From NCBI GenBank assembly GCA_041392805.1, contig JAWKLJ010000002.1, positions 1,069,001 through 1,133,000 of the forward strand: a stretch of 64,000 nt of DNA, written 5' to 3'. The position numbers and the translations under genes were made by a program. Below are positions 25,020 through 34,207 of this stretch, in pieces. Below the pieces are notes generated by a model. It saw nothing but the letters and a program-made list of their open reading frames with translations, searched no databases and was not told the DNA's origin. The stretch comes from Saprospiraceae bacterium. GTDB lineage: Bacteria > Bacteroidota > Bacteroidia > Chitinophagales > Saprospiraceae. The first letter of the stretch is position 1. Each line of letters starts with the position of its first letter.

Positions 25020-26623
25020 TAATGAATAACCACCTTCCTATTAATGGTATTCCCCTCTTCTCCAAAGACGATTACATAAGCCCCCGGACTAAATTGAGTG
25101 ACATCAAGTGCATAGCGTATTTCGCCAAAGCGAGCAGCTTTTACTTGGTCGCTGAAAATCAACTGCCCTAGCATATTATAAATGGCGAGAGGATAAGCTT
25201 TTTCAAAATCAGGCACACTAAATTCAATATTCAGCCAATTCCAGGTTGGGTTGGGGTAGATTTTTTGAATAGCAAAAGGAGCAGGTTCATTTCCACAATT
25301 CGCCTGAAGCCCTTCCATGGCTTTTAAGACATTGAGCCGCCCTCCCGTCACCGTAAAGTCCTCCAAACCAGCGATCGGGTCAACCCCATCCAGGATGGCT
25401 TGCCTGATTTGTAAGGCTGTTTCAGCGGGGCGGGATAGGGCGTCCTCTGCTAACCCTGCGCAGGGAAGGCTGTAGAGTAAGGCAATAGCACCTGCCACAT
25501 GTGGCGCGGCGGCTGAAGTACCTGAAAAACTTTGGTAGTCACTATTGAGGCCAAGTGCGGCCGAGTTTTCGCCAGGAGCAGCCAGGTCTATGGAGACCTT
25601 GCTATACCCCGTTTGTGTATGCTTTTTATCTGCTTGGGTCGAATTGAGTACGGTGATCAGAAAATCGCTGGTACAGGTAGAAGGAACGTCACCTTCTTCA
25701 TCCACATTTATATTATTATTGGAAGTGGCACCCGCTGTGAGAATACCCACCGCGCCTAACCTGTCGTGCAGTGATTTCCAGAAATCATCTGTTTGGCAAA
25801 ACCGGTTAGGTAAACCCCAAGAGTTGCTATTGACTACAATAAATGCACCTGCGGTGCCTTGGGTTTCGTTGTATTTTTTTCGCAAGGCAATGAGGTAGTC
25901 GAAAGCCTCGATGGCATGTGCTTCATTTGAAATGGTGATTGGCAACAGTTTGACTTGCCAGCTTACCCCTGCAATTCCTTTGCCGTTATTCCCGCTGGCT
26001 CCAATAATCGAGGCTGCCCGATGACCATGGGAACTGCTAGCATGATTGGGGCTATTATTGGCAAAGTTCCAACCTCGGTAATCATCCGTATAGCCATTAT
26101 TATCGTCATCTTTTCCATTGCCTGGCAGCTCTTCCGAGTTGTGCCAAATATTTTCCTTCATATCCTCATGGTCGATGTTGAAACCCGTATCCATAATGGC
26201 CACTACGATCGTATCCTTTTCTAAGGTAGTCCCACCAGTGGTGATATCCCAGGCTTCCGGCGCTTGGATCAAGTCCAGGTTCCATTGCCGGTCGTAGTTG
26301 GGGTCGCTAGGAGTGGCACGGGTTTGAATGGGATAATTAGGTCGGGCCATCAATACCTGGGAATAGGTCTGGAAAGCTTCAAACAGGTCACCATTTGCCT
26401 TTTGTGTGGGATCAAAATAAACCAGGTAAATATTTTGGTCGGCACTGATTTGTCTATAGGTTTTAATAGCTAGCGCAAGATTTGCCTTATGTTGTAGCAG
26501 GGACTGAAAGCTATACTTAGGCTTTAATTGTACAATCATTTCTCCAGGTAATGGGGAAAGTGTTTGTGCATTAGTTGAAAAGGAGCGCAGAAGCAGTAAA
26601 AGGAATAGCCAATTTTTGAACAT
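25019..26623 (-). CDS. Secreted subtilisin-like (S8) serine protease with type IX sorting domain
   Basis: With ATG at 26623 the protein has 534 residues (GTG at 26644 adds seven) and a signal peptide ending near STNAQ. The N-terminal 100 residues resemble an inhibitor/propeptide. The catalytic triad is Asp in VAIMDTGFNIDHEDM, His in SSSHGHRAASIIGA, and Ser in FSGTSAAAPHVAGAIALL. The end (IQKIYPNPTWNWLNIEF to KVVIH) is a type IX sorting domain, so it is exported across the outer membrane. Confidence 0.92.
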   Translation of the reverse strand: MFKNWLFLLLLLRSFSTNAQTLSPLPGEMIVQLKPKYSFQSLLQHKANLALAIKTYRQISADQNIYLVYFDPTQKANGDLFEAFQTYSQVLMARPNYPIQTRATPSDPNYDRQWNLDLIQAPEAWDITTGGTTLEKDTIVVAIMDTGFNIDHEDMKENIWHNSEELPGNGKDDDNNGYTDDYRGWNFANNSPNHASSSHGHRAASIIGASGNNGKGIAGVSWQVKLLPITISNEAHAIEAFDYLIALRKKYNETQGTAGAFIVVNSNSWGLPNRFCQTDDFWKSLHDRLGAVGILTAGATSNNNINVDEEGDVPSTCTSDFLITVLNSTQADKKHTQTGYSKVSIDLAAPGENSAALGLNSDYQSFSGTSAAAPHVAGAIALLYSLPCAGLAEDALSRPAETALQIRQAILDGVDPIAGLEDFTVTGGRLNVLKAMEGLQANCGNEPAPFAIQKIYPNPTWNWLNIEFSVPDFEKAYPLAIYNMLGQLIFSDQVKAARFGEIRYALDVTQFSPGAYVIVFGEEGNTINRKVVIH

Positions 26624-26779
26624 GTTAAGTTGTATTTGGGACACAAAATTAAAGAATTATCAATTGGGTTACCATAGTATAAGACATAAGACCCCTGTTT
26701 TGTACTTAATTTGCAGTGGAATTGACAGCTTCTTACATAAAAAGATATATTTGATGAGAGAACCAAACCCATTACGCCC

Positions 26780-28243
26780 ATGCTGCTAAGCTCGGCTTTT
26801 TCCTGGATCAATAAAGCAGTCGAACCCAAGCGCTACGACCAGCTAATGGTAGGGATTGGCCATGTTTTTTTTCTCCTATTAATGGTGATGAGTATAGTGT
26901 ATTACAAAGAGCGCCTATTGAGCTTTGATGCGGCTAATTACACTTTTCAACTCATTTATTTTCAAGATTTTTATATTGGACATGATCGGTGGATTAGCGC
27001 GCCGACGCAAATATTGCCCCTCCTGGCCATCAAAGCGGGTGCCAGCTTAAAGACCATTTTGATGACCTATTCTGTTTCGTTTATCCTGTTTTATTACCTG
27101 ATATTTAATGCCATTGTGTACTTGGTCCGGCAGCCGAAGGTCGGTTTGTTTTTAGCCTTGTCCTTGTGTTTATCTATGCGTTACAAGTTTTTTGGTCCGG
27201 TAGGGGAGGTTATTCTGTCGATTGGCCTATTGGCCTTATTGTTGGCATGGGCGAACCGCGACCGGAGCCAGTTTCCACGCTTGCCAAGATGGGGTAGTTT
27301 GGTGATCGGTCTAGCTTTGATGGGCTTGGTCGTTTTTGCCGGACACCCCTTTGCTGCCATAGCAGCCTTCACTATTTTAGGTTTTGACCTGATTCAGCAA
27401 AAGCGATGGAAAGACAGGGAAAGTTGGGCAATGATAGCTTTAGGCGTACTTGGATACGGTAGAAAATACCTCGATTTGCAGGGAGACGGGTCTTATGAAG
27501 CAGGGCAAATGGATAATTTGCAAGAAAGCCTACACATGCTTACCCATTTTCAAACATACTATATATTTGATCGGATCAGGTGGTTTTTTGAGACAGAATA
27601 TGCTTTCCCCTTTGTCGTTTTTTTGGCAGCAGTAGGATGGCTGTTTTGGAAAAGGAAATGGCTGTTAGGCTTATTTATCATTGCATCGCACGTCCTGTTA
27701 CTTGCGGCTATTATGGTGGCCTATGCCTATTTGAATGATCCAATCTATATCTTACTAGATGGGTATCTCGCTCATTTGGGTATGATTTGGAGTTTGCCCA
27801 TCATTTTTGTGATTGTACAACAACAAAGAATTTGGAGTTTACTCTTGGTGGTTGTATTATTAGGCTTTGGTTTGGATCGGATTCATCACAAACGCTTATT
27901 TTTTCAGGAACGCATGGCGATATTGCAAAATATGTTGGATGAATATACAACCGACGAAAATCGAAAAGTGTTAGCACATATAGATTACTTTGATTGGAAC
28001 AAACTTTGGCTTCCTTGGGCAGTCAGTATTGAAACACTCATGATGAGTTCTTTAGAAGACCCTGATCAGGCCGCCACTATTTATTATAAGCAACATCGAA
28101 AAGACGAAGAAGATTACCTAAACAATCCTCATTTTTTCTTTAGTTTGCACTATGACCCTTTTATTTTTGAAATGGATAGCCTTCCAAAGCATCTTTTTCG
28201 ACTAAAAGAAGGGTATTATCAAAGCATTCCATTACCAAAATGA
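26780..28243 (+). CDS. Polytopic membrane protein of unknown function
   Basis: A 487-residue protein with about nine to eleven hydrophobic segments by eye between residues 20 and 375, among them HVFFLLLMVMSIVYY, GLFLALSLCLSM and LLLVVVLLGFGL. The soluble C-terminal 110 residues follow. The layout (N-terminal membrane helices, loop with FDAANYTFQLIYFQDF after TM1) recalls GT-C glycosyltransferase or O-antigen-ligase-like proteins, but no signature confirms this. It stands alone, upstream of exbB by 173 bases. Confidence 0.75.
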   Translation: MLLSSAFSWINKAVEPKRYDQLMVGIGHVFFLLLMVMSIVYYKERLLSFDAANYTFQLIYFQDFYIGHDRWISAPTQILPLLAIKAGASLKTILMTYSVSFILFYYLIFNAIVYLVRQPKVGLFLALSLCLSMRYKFFGPVGEVILSIGLLALLLAWANRDRSQFPRLPRWGSLVIGLALMGLVVFAGHPFAAIAAFTILGFDLIQQKRWKDRESWAMIALGVLGYGRKYLDLQGDGSYEAGQMDNLQESLHMLTHFQTYYIFDRIRWFFETEYAFPFVVFLAAVGWLFWKRKWLLGLFIIASHVLLLAAIMVAYAYLNDPIYILLDGYLAHLGMIWSLPIIFVIVQQQRIWSLLLVVVLLGFGLDRIHHKRLFFQERMAILQNMLDEYTTDENRKVLAHIDYFDWNKLWLPWAVSIETLMMSSLEDPDQAATIYYKQHRKDEEDYLNNPHFFFSLHYDPFIFEMDSLPKHLFRLKEGYYQSIPLPK

Positions 28244-28416
28244 AAGAGCTACTAAGAATTTGTTAAATTTAGCGTTTGAATAATACTTTCGGGTTTATGG
28301 AAACGTTGTTTATACATTATCGTAAACAACCTTTTGTTACTCATTGTAATGTTTTCGGTATAAGACCTAGAACCAATAATTATTGCTAATTCAATATCTT
28401 CTAAAAACAAGTATTC

Positions 28417-29109
28417 ATGTTTTACCAAACTTTGCTGTTGTTTCAGGAAGCATCAGCTGAACTAGAACGAGAAGCAGATTCACAGAGCTTTTTTAGTATT
28501 ATTGCCCAGGGCGGTATCATGGGGATTCTGATTGTGGTAGCGCTCTTTATACTTTCTGTCATAGCATTGTATATTTTTGTAGAGCGCTACTTGACCATCA
28601 AGCGAGCAGGTCGAGTCGATCAGCACTTTATCAATAATATCAGGGCAAATGTTTCAGCTGGGAATATTCAAGGTGCCAAAGCACTTTGCGCATCTACGGA
28701 TTCTCCGGTAGCCAGAATGGTGGAAAAAGGTTTGCAGCGGATTGGGAAACCACTTCGTGACATCGACGCCGCCATCGAGAATGTGGGCAACCTCGAAATT
28801 TTTAAACTGGAAAAGAACCTCTCTACGCTAGCAAGTATTGCAGGTGCGGCTCCAATGATTGGCTTCTTTGGGACCGTGACGGGTATGATCCTCGCCTTTT
28901 ACAAAATGGCAACGGAGCAAAACGTTACCCCCGATGTGTTGGCCGGAGGGATTTACCAGGCCCTTATTACTACTGCATTTGGCCTCTTTATTGGTATTCT
29001 CGCCTTTGTGGGGTACAACGTGCTTGTGGCAAATGTAGAAAAAGTGGTGTTTGAAATGGAGCGAACCACTGTTGAGTTTATGGATTTATTGCAAGAACCA
29101 ACCGGCTAA
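28417..29109 (+). CDS. exbB: ExbB/TolQ/MotA-family proton channel protein
   Basis: A 230-residue inner-membrane protein that with ExbD converts proton motive force into TonB movement. Three hydrophobic spans are visible: GIMGILIVVALFILSVIALYIF (about 33), the conserved TLASIAGAAPMIGFFGTVTGMI (about 133) and ALITTAFGLFIGILAFVGY. APMIGFFGTVTGM and the Thr-rich ITTAFGLF are the family fingerprint. Start of a tight operon with two exbD genes and a tonB gene. Confidence 0.92.
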   Translation: MFYQTLLLFQEASAELEREADSQSFFSIIAQGGIMGILIVVALFILSVIALYIFVERYLTIKRAGRVDQHFINNIRANVSAGNIQGAKALCASTDSPVARMVEKGLQRIGKPLRDIDAAIENVGNLEIFKLEKNLSTLASIAGAAPMIGFFGTVTGMILAFYKMATEQNVTPDVLAGGIYQALITTAFGLFIGILAFVGYNVLVANVEKVVFEMERTTVEFMDLLQEPTG

Positions 29110-29112
29110 AAA

Positions 29113-29511
29113 ATGGGATTAAAAAAGCGAAGTAAAGTCAGTGCAGAATTTTCGATGTCGTCTTTGACGGATATCATCTTTTTGCTGTTGATCTTTTTTA
29201 TGCTCACCTCTACCTTGGTGAAGATTCAGCCTTTCCAACTTCCAAAGTCTGACTCCAAGACCGTTGCCTCTACTTCGGTAGTCGTGACCATCGAAAAATC
29301 AGGTAAGTTTACCTTGAATAATAAAGAAATAAGCCCATTGGCTTTGGAACAAGCCCTTCGTCAACAGGTTCGTACCATGGAAAATAGAGATAATGTGGCC
29401 GTAACCATTGTGGCGGAGGTAGGTACTTCCTTCGATGAGGTAGTAAAAGTGATGAATATGGCTGCTAAACTAAAGGTCAAAGCTATTATTGCTACCGAGC
29501 CGCTTAGTTAG
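29113..29511 (+). CDS. exbD: ExbD/TolR-family protein (first copy)
   Basis: A 132-residue single-span inner-membrane protein. The TM segment contains the essential aspartate in SMSSLTDIIFLLLIFFML (Asp about residue 18), followed by a periplasmic domain. It begins three bases after exbB. The first 33 residues are identical to those of the second copy at 29649, while the periplasmic domains have diverged. Confidence 0.9.
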   Translation: MGLKKRSKVSAEFSMSSLTDIIFLLLIFFMLTSTLVKIQPFQLPKSDSKTVASTSVVVTIEKSGKFTLNNKEISPLALEQALRQQVRTMENRDNVAVTIVAEVGTSFDEVVKVMNMAAKLKVKAIIATEPLS

Positions 29512-29648
29512 CGTTAAGAAAATGCCTTTTTTGACAAATCTTATGGGCAATCCAAAAAAGAAAACAAAAACGACCAAAGGAAGTGTTGCTTTCTTATTAG
29601 GATTGCCTTTAGATCACGAGAATTGTCAAAGAACCGAAAATGATTATT

Positions 29649-30050
29649 ATGGGACTCAAAAAAAGAAGTAAAGTCAGTGCAGAGTTTTCGATGTCGTCCT
29701 TGACCGACATTATCTTTCTTTTGTTGATCTTTTTTATGTTGACTTCTTCCCTGGTATCACCCAATGCATTAAACCTTAAATTACCTGGAAGTTCCACGTC
29801 GAAAATTCCCAACACCAATAATATTGATGACGTAAAGATCACCAAAGGGGGAAGCTATTATCTGAATGGAAAAGCGACTTCAATAGAACAACTGGACAGC
29901 CAACTCAGTAGAATGGCTCGCTCCAAAAGTGGGCAATTGAGCATTACTATTTCACCAGCTAAAGATACGCCGGTGGAGGATGTGATTGCCGTGATGGATA
30001 TTGCTATGCGTTACAATATCAATGGGATCCTTGCAACATCGTTAAATTGA
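29649..30050 (+). CDS. exbD: ExbD/TolR-family protein (second copy)
   Basis: ATG at 29649 (MGLKKRSKVSAEFSM) gives 133 residues; ATG at 29640 adds three. Same architecture as the preceding copy: cytoplasmic tail, one membrane helix with the functional Asp in TDIIFLLL, and a periplasmic domain. Two different ExbD proteins after one ExbB is common in Bacteroidota and suggests a mixed ExbD dimer. The 137 bases between the copies contain no convincing gene. Confidence 0.9.
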   Translation: MGLKKRSKVSAEFSMSSLTDIIFLLLIFFMLTSSLVSPNALNLKLPGSSTSKIPNTNNIDDVKITKGGSYYLNGKATSIEQLDSQLSRMARSKSGQLSITISPAKDTPVEDVIAVMDIAMRYNINGILATSLN

Positions 30051-30162
30051 TCAAAAAAGCGTTAAATTTCTCCTAATTGTAGGCAGAAATGATGACTTTA
30101 GCCCAAACCCTGCGTTTATATATTAGATTTTGTCAAAAGATTTCACTTTAAATATCCTAGTT

Positions 30163-31071
30163 ATGGCAGAGGTTTTGTCACAAATAGAAGAAAAAGATAA
30201 AAGGCGAGGTATGACGGTCACTGTGGCCGCACATATTGGATTAATCCTTTTGGCGTTATTGCCTCTTTTAACACTCCCCGATCCTCCTCCAGGCCAGGAA
30301 GGCATCTTGGTTAATCTGGGTTTGCCAGACCAGGGAGAAGGAGAGGAAAATGCTGCCGCCTCTGCTGAAGAGGAAGAAGCGGCGCCCGAACCCGAACCTG
30401 AAGAAGCAGAAGAAAAAGCAGAAGAGGTGGTACCTGTAAAACCGGAACCTAAAAAGGTTGAACCTACTCCTGAAAAAGAAGTGGTTAAAACTGAAGATCC
30501 TGAAGCGATCGCCTTGAAGCGAAAAAAAGAACAGGAGCGCAAAGCCGCCGAAGCCCTGGCCAAAGAGGAAGCTTTAAAAAAGAAGGCGGAAGACGAAGCC
30601 AAACGCAAAGCCGCCGAAGCCGAAGCTGCTAAGAAAGCAGAAGAAGCACGCAAAAAAGCCGAGGCAGATAACCTTAAAAATCAAATTGGCGGCCTCTTTG
30701 GGGATGGCAAAGGCAAGGGAAATACCGGAACTTCCGGCAACCAAGGCGACCCCAATGGTGATCCCGATGCTTCTAAGCTGGAAGGCATTAGCAAAGGCCG
30801 TGGCCAAGTAGGTGGTGGCTTGAGTAGCCGAGGTGTTTCCAATACCGATACGCCTACCGCTAATTTTACCCGCGAAGGAACCGTAGTAGTCTATGTCTGC
30901 GTAGATAGCGCAGGTAAAGTCATTAGTACCGAAATCACCCAAAAAGGGACGACTATTAATGATGCGCAACTCCACAATATTGCCATGAGTAGTGCCAAAA
31001 AATGGAAGTTCCAACCCGGTGAAGTGGATCGACAATGCGGTACCATCACGTATAACTTTAAGAAACAATAA
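30163..31071 (+). CDS. tonB: TonB-like energy transducer
   Basis: ATG at 30163 gives 302 residues; the upstream TTG at 30130 is less likely. One membrane helix near the N-terminus (VTVAAHIGLILLALLPLL) is followed by a Pro/Glu-rich segment (EPEPEEAEEKAEE), a Lys/Ala/Glu coiled coil (about 130-180), a Gly-rich linker, and a C-terminal TonB-like fold (GTVVVYVCVDSAGKVISTEI to TITYNFKK). The three upstream genes supply its motor, so it probably energises outer-membrane receptors, or replaces TolA. Confidence 0.85.
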   Translation: MAEVLSQIEEKDKRRGMTVTVAAHIGLILLALLPLLTLPDPPPGQEGILVNLGLPDQGEGEENAAASAEEEEAAPEPEPEEAEEKAEEVVPVKPEPKKVEPTPEKEVVKTEDPEAIALKRKKEQERKAAEALAKEEALKKKAEDEAKRKAAEAEAAKKAEEARKKAEADNLKNQIGGLFGDGKGKGNTGTSGNQGDPNGDPDASKLEGISKGRGQVGGGLSSRGVSNTDTPTANFTREGTVVVYVCVDSAGKVISTEITQKGTTINDAQLHNIAMSSAKKWKFQPGEVDRQCGTITYNFKKQ

Positions 31072-31076
31072 GAGGA

Positions 31077-31195
31077 AGTTGAAGTCGGAAGGTGGAAGTC
31101 GGAAGGTGGAAAAAAATGCCACTTCCCACTTCCACCCTCAACCTTCACCCCTCAATTTCCCACTTCCCACTTCCCACTTCCCACTTTCACCCCCC
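31077..31195. repeat. CT/GA-rich hairpin between tonB and folC
   Basis: GGAAGGTGGAAGTCGGAAGG is followed by CCACTTCCCACTTCCACCC and a run of CCCACTT units. Purine-rich and pyrimidine-rich halves are complementary, as at 18655-18780. The repeat reads open into folC, artificially extending its frame. Confidence 0.7.
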
Positions 31196-31198
31196 CAC

Positions 31199-32488
31199 AT
31201 GTCCTACCAAGCCACCCTTGACTACCTTTTCCAACAACTTCCGATGTTTCAGCGAATTGGTCCAGCTGCCTTCAAAAAGGACCTGACAAATACCATTGCC
31301 CTTTGTGAAGCACTGGGGAATCCACAGCGAAAATTCAAATCCATCCACATTGCAGGTACTAATGGCAAAGGCTCTACGGCCCACATGTTAGCTGCTGTTT
31401 TGCAAGCTGCGGGGTATAAGGTAGGCTTATATACTTCTCCCCATTACAAAGATTTCAGGGAGCGGATCAAGGTGAATGGGCAGCTGATGAAAAAAAGTAA
31501 AGTAGTTGATTTTGTCGACCAGCATGCATCCCTTTTTACTAGCCTTTCGCCTTCTTTTTTTGAAATCACCGTCGCATTGGCATTTGATTATTTTGCCGAA
31601 CAAGCAGTGGATTTTGCAGTAATTGAGACGGGCTTAGGCGGCCGATTAGATTCCACGAATATTATTTTGCCTGAATTAGCGATCATCACCAATATCAGCT
31701 TTGATCACCAACAATTTTTAGGAGATACCCTTCCCCTGATTGCGGGAGAAAAGGCGGGGATCATTAAAAAAGGCGTGCCCGTGGTGATTGGAGAAACACA
31801 AGCGGAGACCAAACAGGTTTTCCTGGACAAGGCCCGAAACTTGGATGCACCTAGCTACTTTGCAGATCAGCTATTGGAGGCTACGGCTGTTCAACAGCAA
31901 CTTTCCCATACTTTGTATGATGTAAAAAAGGGTGGGCGGCCTTGGCTCGAAAAATTGGCAGTTGAGGTGAGGGCTGATTACCAGGCCAAGAACATCCAAA
32001 CCGTATTGCAAAGCCTGCTGCTCCTGCAAGCCAATGGTATGGTGCAATGGACAGCTGCCAACCTCCGGGACGGACTCGGGCGGCTCCGGTCGCTTACGCG
32101 CTTTCTGGGGCGCTGGCAAATCCTGGGTGAAGCCCCGCTCCTTATCGTCGACTCGGCCCACAATGAGGGTGGCCTCCAGCCAACCCTGCAGCAATTGCTC
32201 CAACTCCCTTTTGAACAACTTCATATCGTTATGGGAATGGTTAGTGATAAAGATGCGACCAAGGTGCTTACGCTCTATCCACCCACCGCCAGGTATTATT
32301 TTGCTAAAGCAGATATCCCCCGAGGCTTAGATGCCAACTTACTCCGAGACAAAGCTCGCGAAGCCGGCCTGCACGGTCGGGCTTATCGATCCGTTCGTCT
32401 TGCCCTCCGCGCTGCCAAGCGCCACGCTAAGCCACAAGATGTGATCTTTGTAGGTGGCAGTATCTTTGTGGTAGCAGAAGTGGTATAG
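31199..32488 (+). CDS. folC: Folylpolyglutamate synthase / dihydrofolate synthase
   Basis: The start ATG at 31199 (MSYQATLDYLFQQLPMF) gives 429 residues and matches the normal FolC N-terminus; the frame is open further upstream only through the pyrimidine repeat. The enzyme adds glutamate to folates using ATP. The P-loop is HIAGTNGKGSTAHML (about 48-62), LYTSPHYKDFRERI and ETGLGGRLDSTN bind folate and metal, and ITNISFDHQQFLGDT and AGEKAGIIK are Mur-ligase-type motifs. The C-terminal glutamate-binding domain has DSAHNEGGLQ. Confidence 0.93.
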   Translation: MSYQATLDYLFQQLPMFQRIGPAAFKKDLTNTIALCEALGNPQRKFKSIHIAGTNGKGSTAHMLAAVLQAAGYKVGLYTSPHYKDFRERIKVNGQLMKKSKVVDFVDQHASLFTSLSPSFFEITVALAFDYFAEQAVDFAVIETGLGGRLDSTNIILPELAIITNISFDHQQFLGDTLPLIAGEKAGIIKKGVPVVIGETQAETKQVFLDKARNLDAPSYFADQLLEATAVQQQLSHTLYDVKKGGRPWLEKLAVEVRADYQAKNIQTVLQSLLLLQANGMVQWTAANLRDGLGRLRSLTRFLGRWQILGEAPLLIVDSAHNEGGLQPTLQQLLQLPFEQLHIVMGMVSDKDATKVLTLYPPTARYYFAKADIPRGLDANLLRDKAREAGLHGRAYRSVRLALRAAKRHAKPQDVIFVGGSIFVVAEVV

Positions 32489-32495
32489 TGCTGCG

Positions 32496-32644
32496 ATCAT
32501 TTATCACGTTGCGCAGGAGCTTGCAGCCCAGGTCCACAGGCAAGTAAAGCTTGTAGCGAACAGCGTCAGACGATACAGCAGAAGTTTAGCTGGGTACGCT
32601 TTACTTAAACTTCTGGTGCCTGCGGCTGTATTTTATAAAATGAT
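32496..32644. repeat. 149-bp hyphenated palindrome after folC
   Basis: Outer arms ATCATTTAT (32496) and ATAAAATGAT (to 32644), middle CGCAGG against CCTGCGG, and inner AAGTAAAGC against GCTTTACTT are in the correct mirrored order. A second hairpin, CAGAAGTTTA with TAAACTTCTG, lies inside the right half. Possibly a terminator or another mobile palindrome. Confidence 0.55.
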
Positions 32645-32754
32645 TTTTACACCGAGTACTAAGCGCTTATTTAAAACAAAATTTGCGTACTTTCGACTAA
32701 TCATACCTGCCCAAATATGTTCTTAAGGTTGGGAATGATTAAAGAATAGGCAAA

Positions 32755-33387
32755 ATGAAACTAATGCATAAAATCGGAATCGTTTTTTCCCTTTTTATAA
32801 CTTTAGTGTCCTGCGATGCTGGGTATAAAAAGGAAAATGGCACTTGGGTTTGGGTTTCATACGATGAAGGAGCAGGAAGAAGGGTAAACCCAATCAATCT
32901 TTATTCAGAAAAAAGCTTTACCGTATTGCGAAACAAGGATTACGCAAAGGATAAGCAAGCTGTTTTTTACAAAGGTGGGGAAATAAAAGGGGCAGACCCC
33001 AAAACATTTGAAGTCATCAATAAGGGAGGATATTCCAAAGACGAGCACAACATATTTCTCGATCGGGAAAAAGTGATATTTGCAAATCCAAATTCATTTC
33101 AATTGTTGGAATTTCCGTATGCTAAAGATGAGGACAATGTTTTTTGCGGAACAATACCCATGAAACTTAGTAGAGAGGAAGTGCAGGAATTTAAAGTCAC
33201 CAATGAAGATAAGTTAATGGCAGGAATGAAAACGAGCACCATATTGTCTCATTTTATAGAACTTAACCCTGAATACAATTGGTTGGATACGTTCGGAATG
33301 GTTGTGGTAATCACGGGAGAATGGGGAACAGGTGAAACCAATACAAGAAAATTCAAGGGGTTCCAAGAAATTGAAAAAGCGGAATAA
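32755..33387 (+). CDS. DKNYY-repeat lipoprotein
   Basis: A 210-residue protein with a lipoprotein signal (ITLVSCDAG). The body has DKNYY-type repeats: YAKDKQAVFYKGGEIKGADPKTFEVI, YSKDEHNIFLDREKVIFANPNSFQLL and YAKDEDNVFCG. DKNYY proteins are short-repeat surface or periplasmic proteins of unknown role. The last 60 residues (LNPEYNWLDTFGMVVVITGEWG) show no known motif. Confidence 0.8.
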   Translation: MKLMHKIGIVFSLFITLVSCDAGYKKENGTWVWVSYDEGAGRRVNPINLYSEKSFTVLRNKDYAKDKQAVFYKGGEIKGADPKTFEVINKGGYSKDEHNIFLDREKVIFANPNSFQLLEFPYAKDEDNVFCGTIPMKLSREEVQEFKVTNEDKLMAGMKTSTILSHFIELNPEYNWLDTFGMVVVITGEWGTGETNTRKFKGFQEIEKAE

Positions 33388-33437
33388 AGAAATTATCAAG
33401 TAAATATATTTTTTAATACTATAAACACGGAAAAGGA

Positions 33438-34193
33438 TTGAAGCAACACGATGGAATCCTCCAAATAGAACGCATCGAAAACACAGGGGATCAAAAATCG
33501 GGAATTGGATTGATAACAGCCAAATACGTTCAGTATCCCGATTGCCAACAGCTCATCATCTGGTTGCCACAATATGGCTGGCATGGCTATGGAGCCATAC
33601 GATTGATTGACAACAGGGCAAAAATAATATTGGATGAACGACCAGTAAAAGAACGACTCAATGGAGGTATTCAGATTCTGTGGGACACGCTGGAAATAGC
33701 ACCTGGTCATTACACTATCGAAATAGAACATCCCCAAGGCGGCAAACACCTGCTTCATTTTGCTAAACTCGACACGAAAGAATTGCCACCTGTAAATGTT
33801 CCTGTACAAGAAGAAGAAAGCTCATCCGAACCGCTTGTTTATAAAGATGGTTTTGGCAATATCCTGCCAAATAAAGATCTTTTGTTGCAAGATCAGTTGA
33901 AGAAGGAGCTCTCTGCCAAGTTTTTACGACAGATCACTTATGAAGGCAATTTTAGATCGGGGACGATTGTTTATCGGGAGGGAGGATTACGTATTAATTT
34001 TTATCATGAAATGGGCGGTGGTGATTGTAAATTTTACATTGATATTCCTCCTATCAATAAATGGGAATCCCTGACAAAAACAGCCTTGAACAGACGAACT
34101 GAAATACTGGAATTCGTAGCGAGTTCCGTTCAACGGGAGAAAGCTTCCTCCTGGCGATATGAGATAAAGGAAGATGGGATTTATTTTTACTGA
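33438..34193 (+). CDS. Hypothetical protein with no ATG start
   Basis: The frame opens after a stop at 33414 and has no ATG before residue 190, so TTG at 33438 is only the best available start (251 residues). The N-terminal 110 residues (IERIENTGDQKSG, WLPQYGWHGYGAIRLIDN, HYTIEIEHPQGGKHLLHFAKL) look like a beta-sandwich; the C-terminal part has IVYREGGLRINFYHEMGGGDCKFYIDIP. I do not recognise the family. It may be the remnant of a longer gene that lost its 5' end, as no signal peptide is present. It ends convergently with pfaD. Confidence 0.6.
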   Translation: MKQHDGILQIERIENTGDQKSGIGLITAKYVQYPDCQQLIIWLPQYGWHGYGAIRLIDNRAKIILDERPVKERLNGGIQILWDTLEIAPGHYTIEIEHPQGGKHLLHFAKLDTKELPPVNVPVQEEESSSEPLVYKDGFGNILPNKDLLLQDQLKKELSAKFLRQITYEGNFRSGTIVYREGGLRINFYHEMGGGDCKFYIDIPPINKWESLTKTALNRRTEILEFVASSVQREKASSWRYEIKEDGIYFY

Positions 34194-34207
34194 GCAAAAA
34201 CCTACCT

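Noticed and set aside
29489..29671. 60-codon ORF between the two exbD genes
   Set aside because: Overlaps the exbD genes on both sides and has no recognisable features.
30992..31198. Extended N-terminus of FolC
   Set aside because: It overlaps tonB and translates a pyrimidine repeat; the normal FolC start is at 31199.
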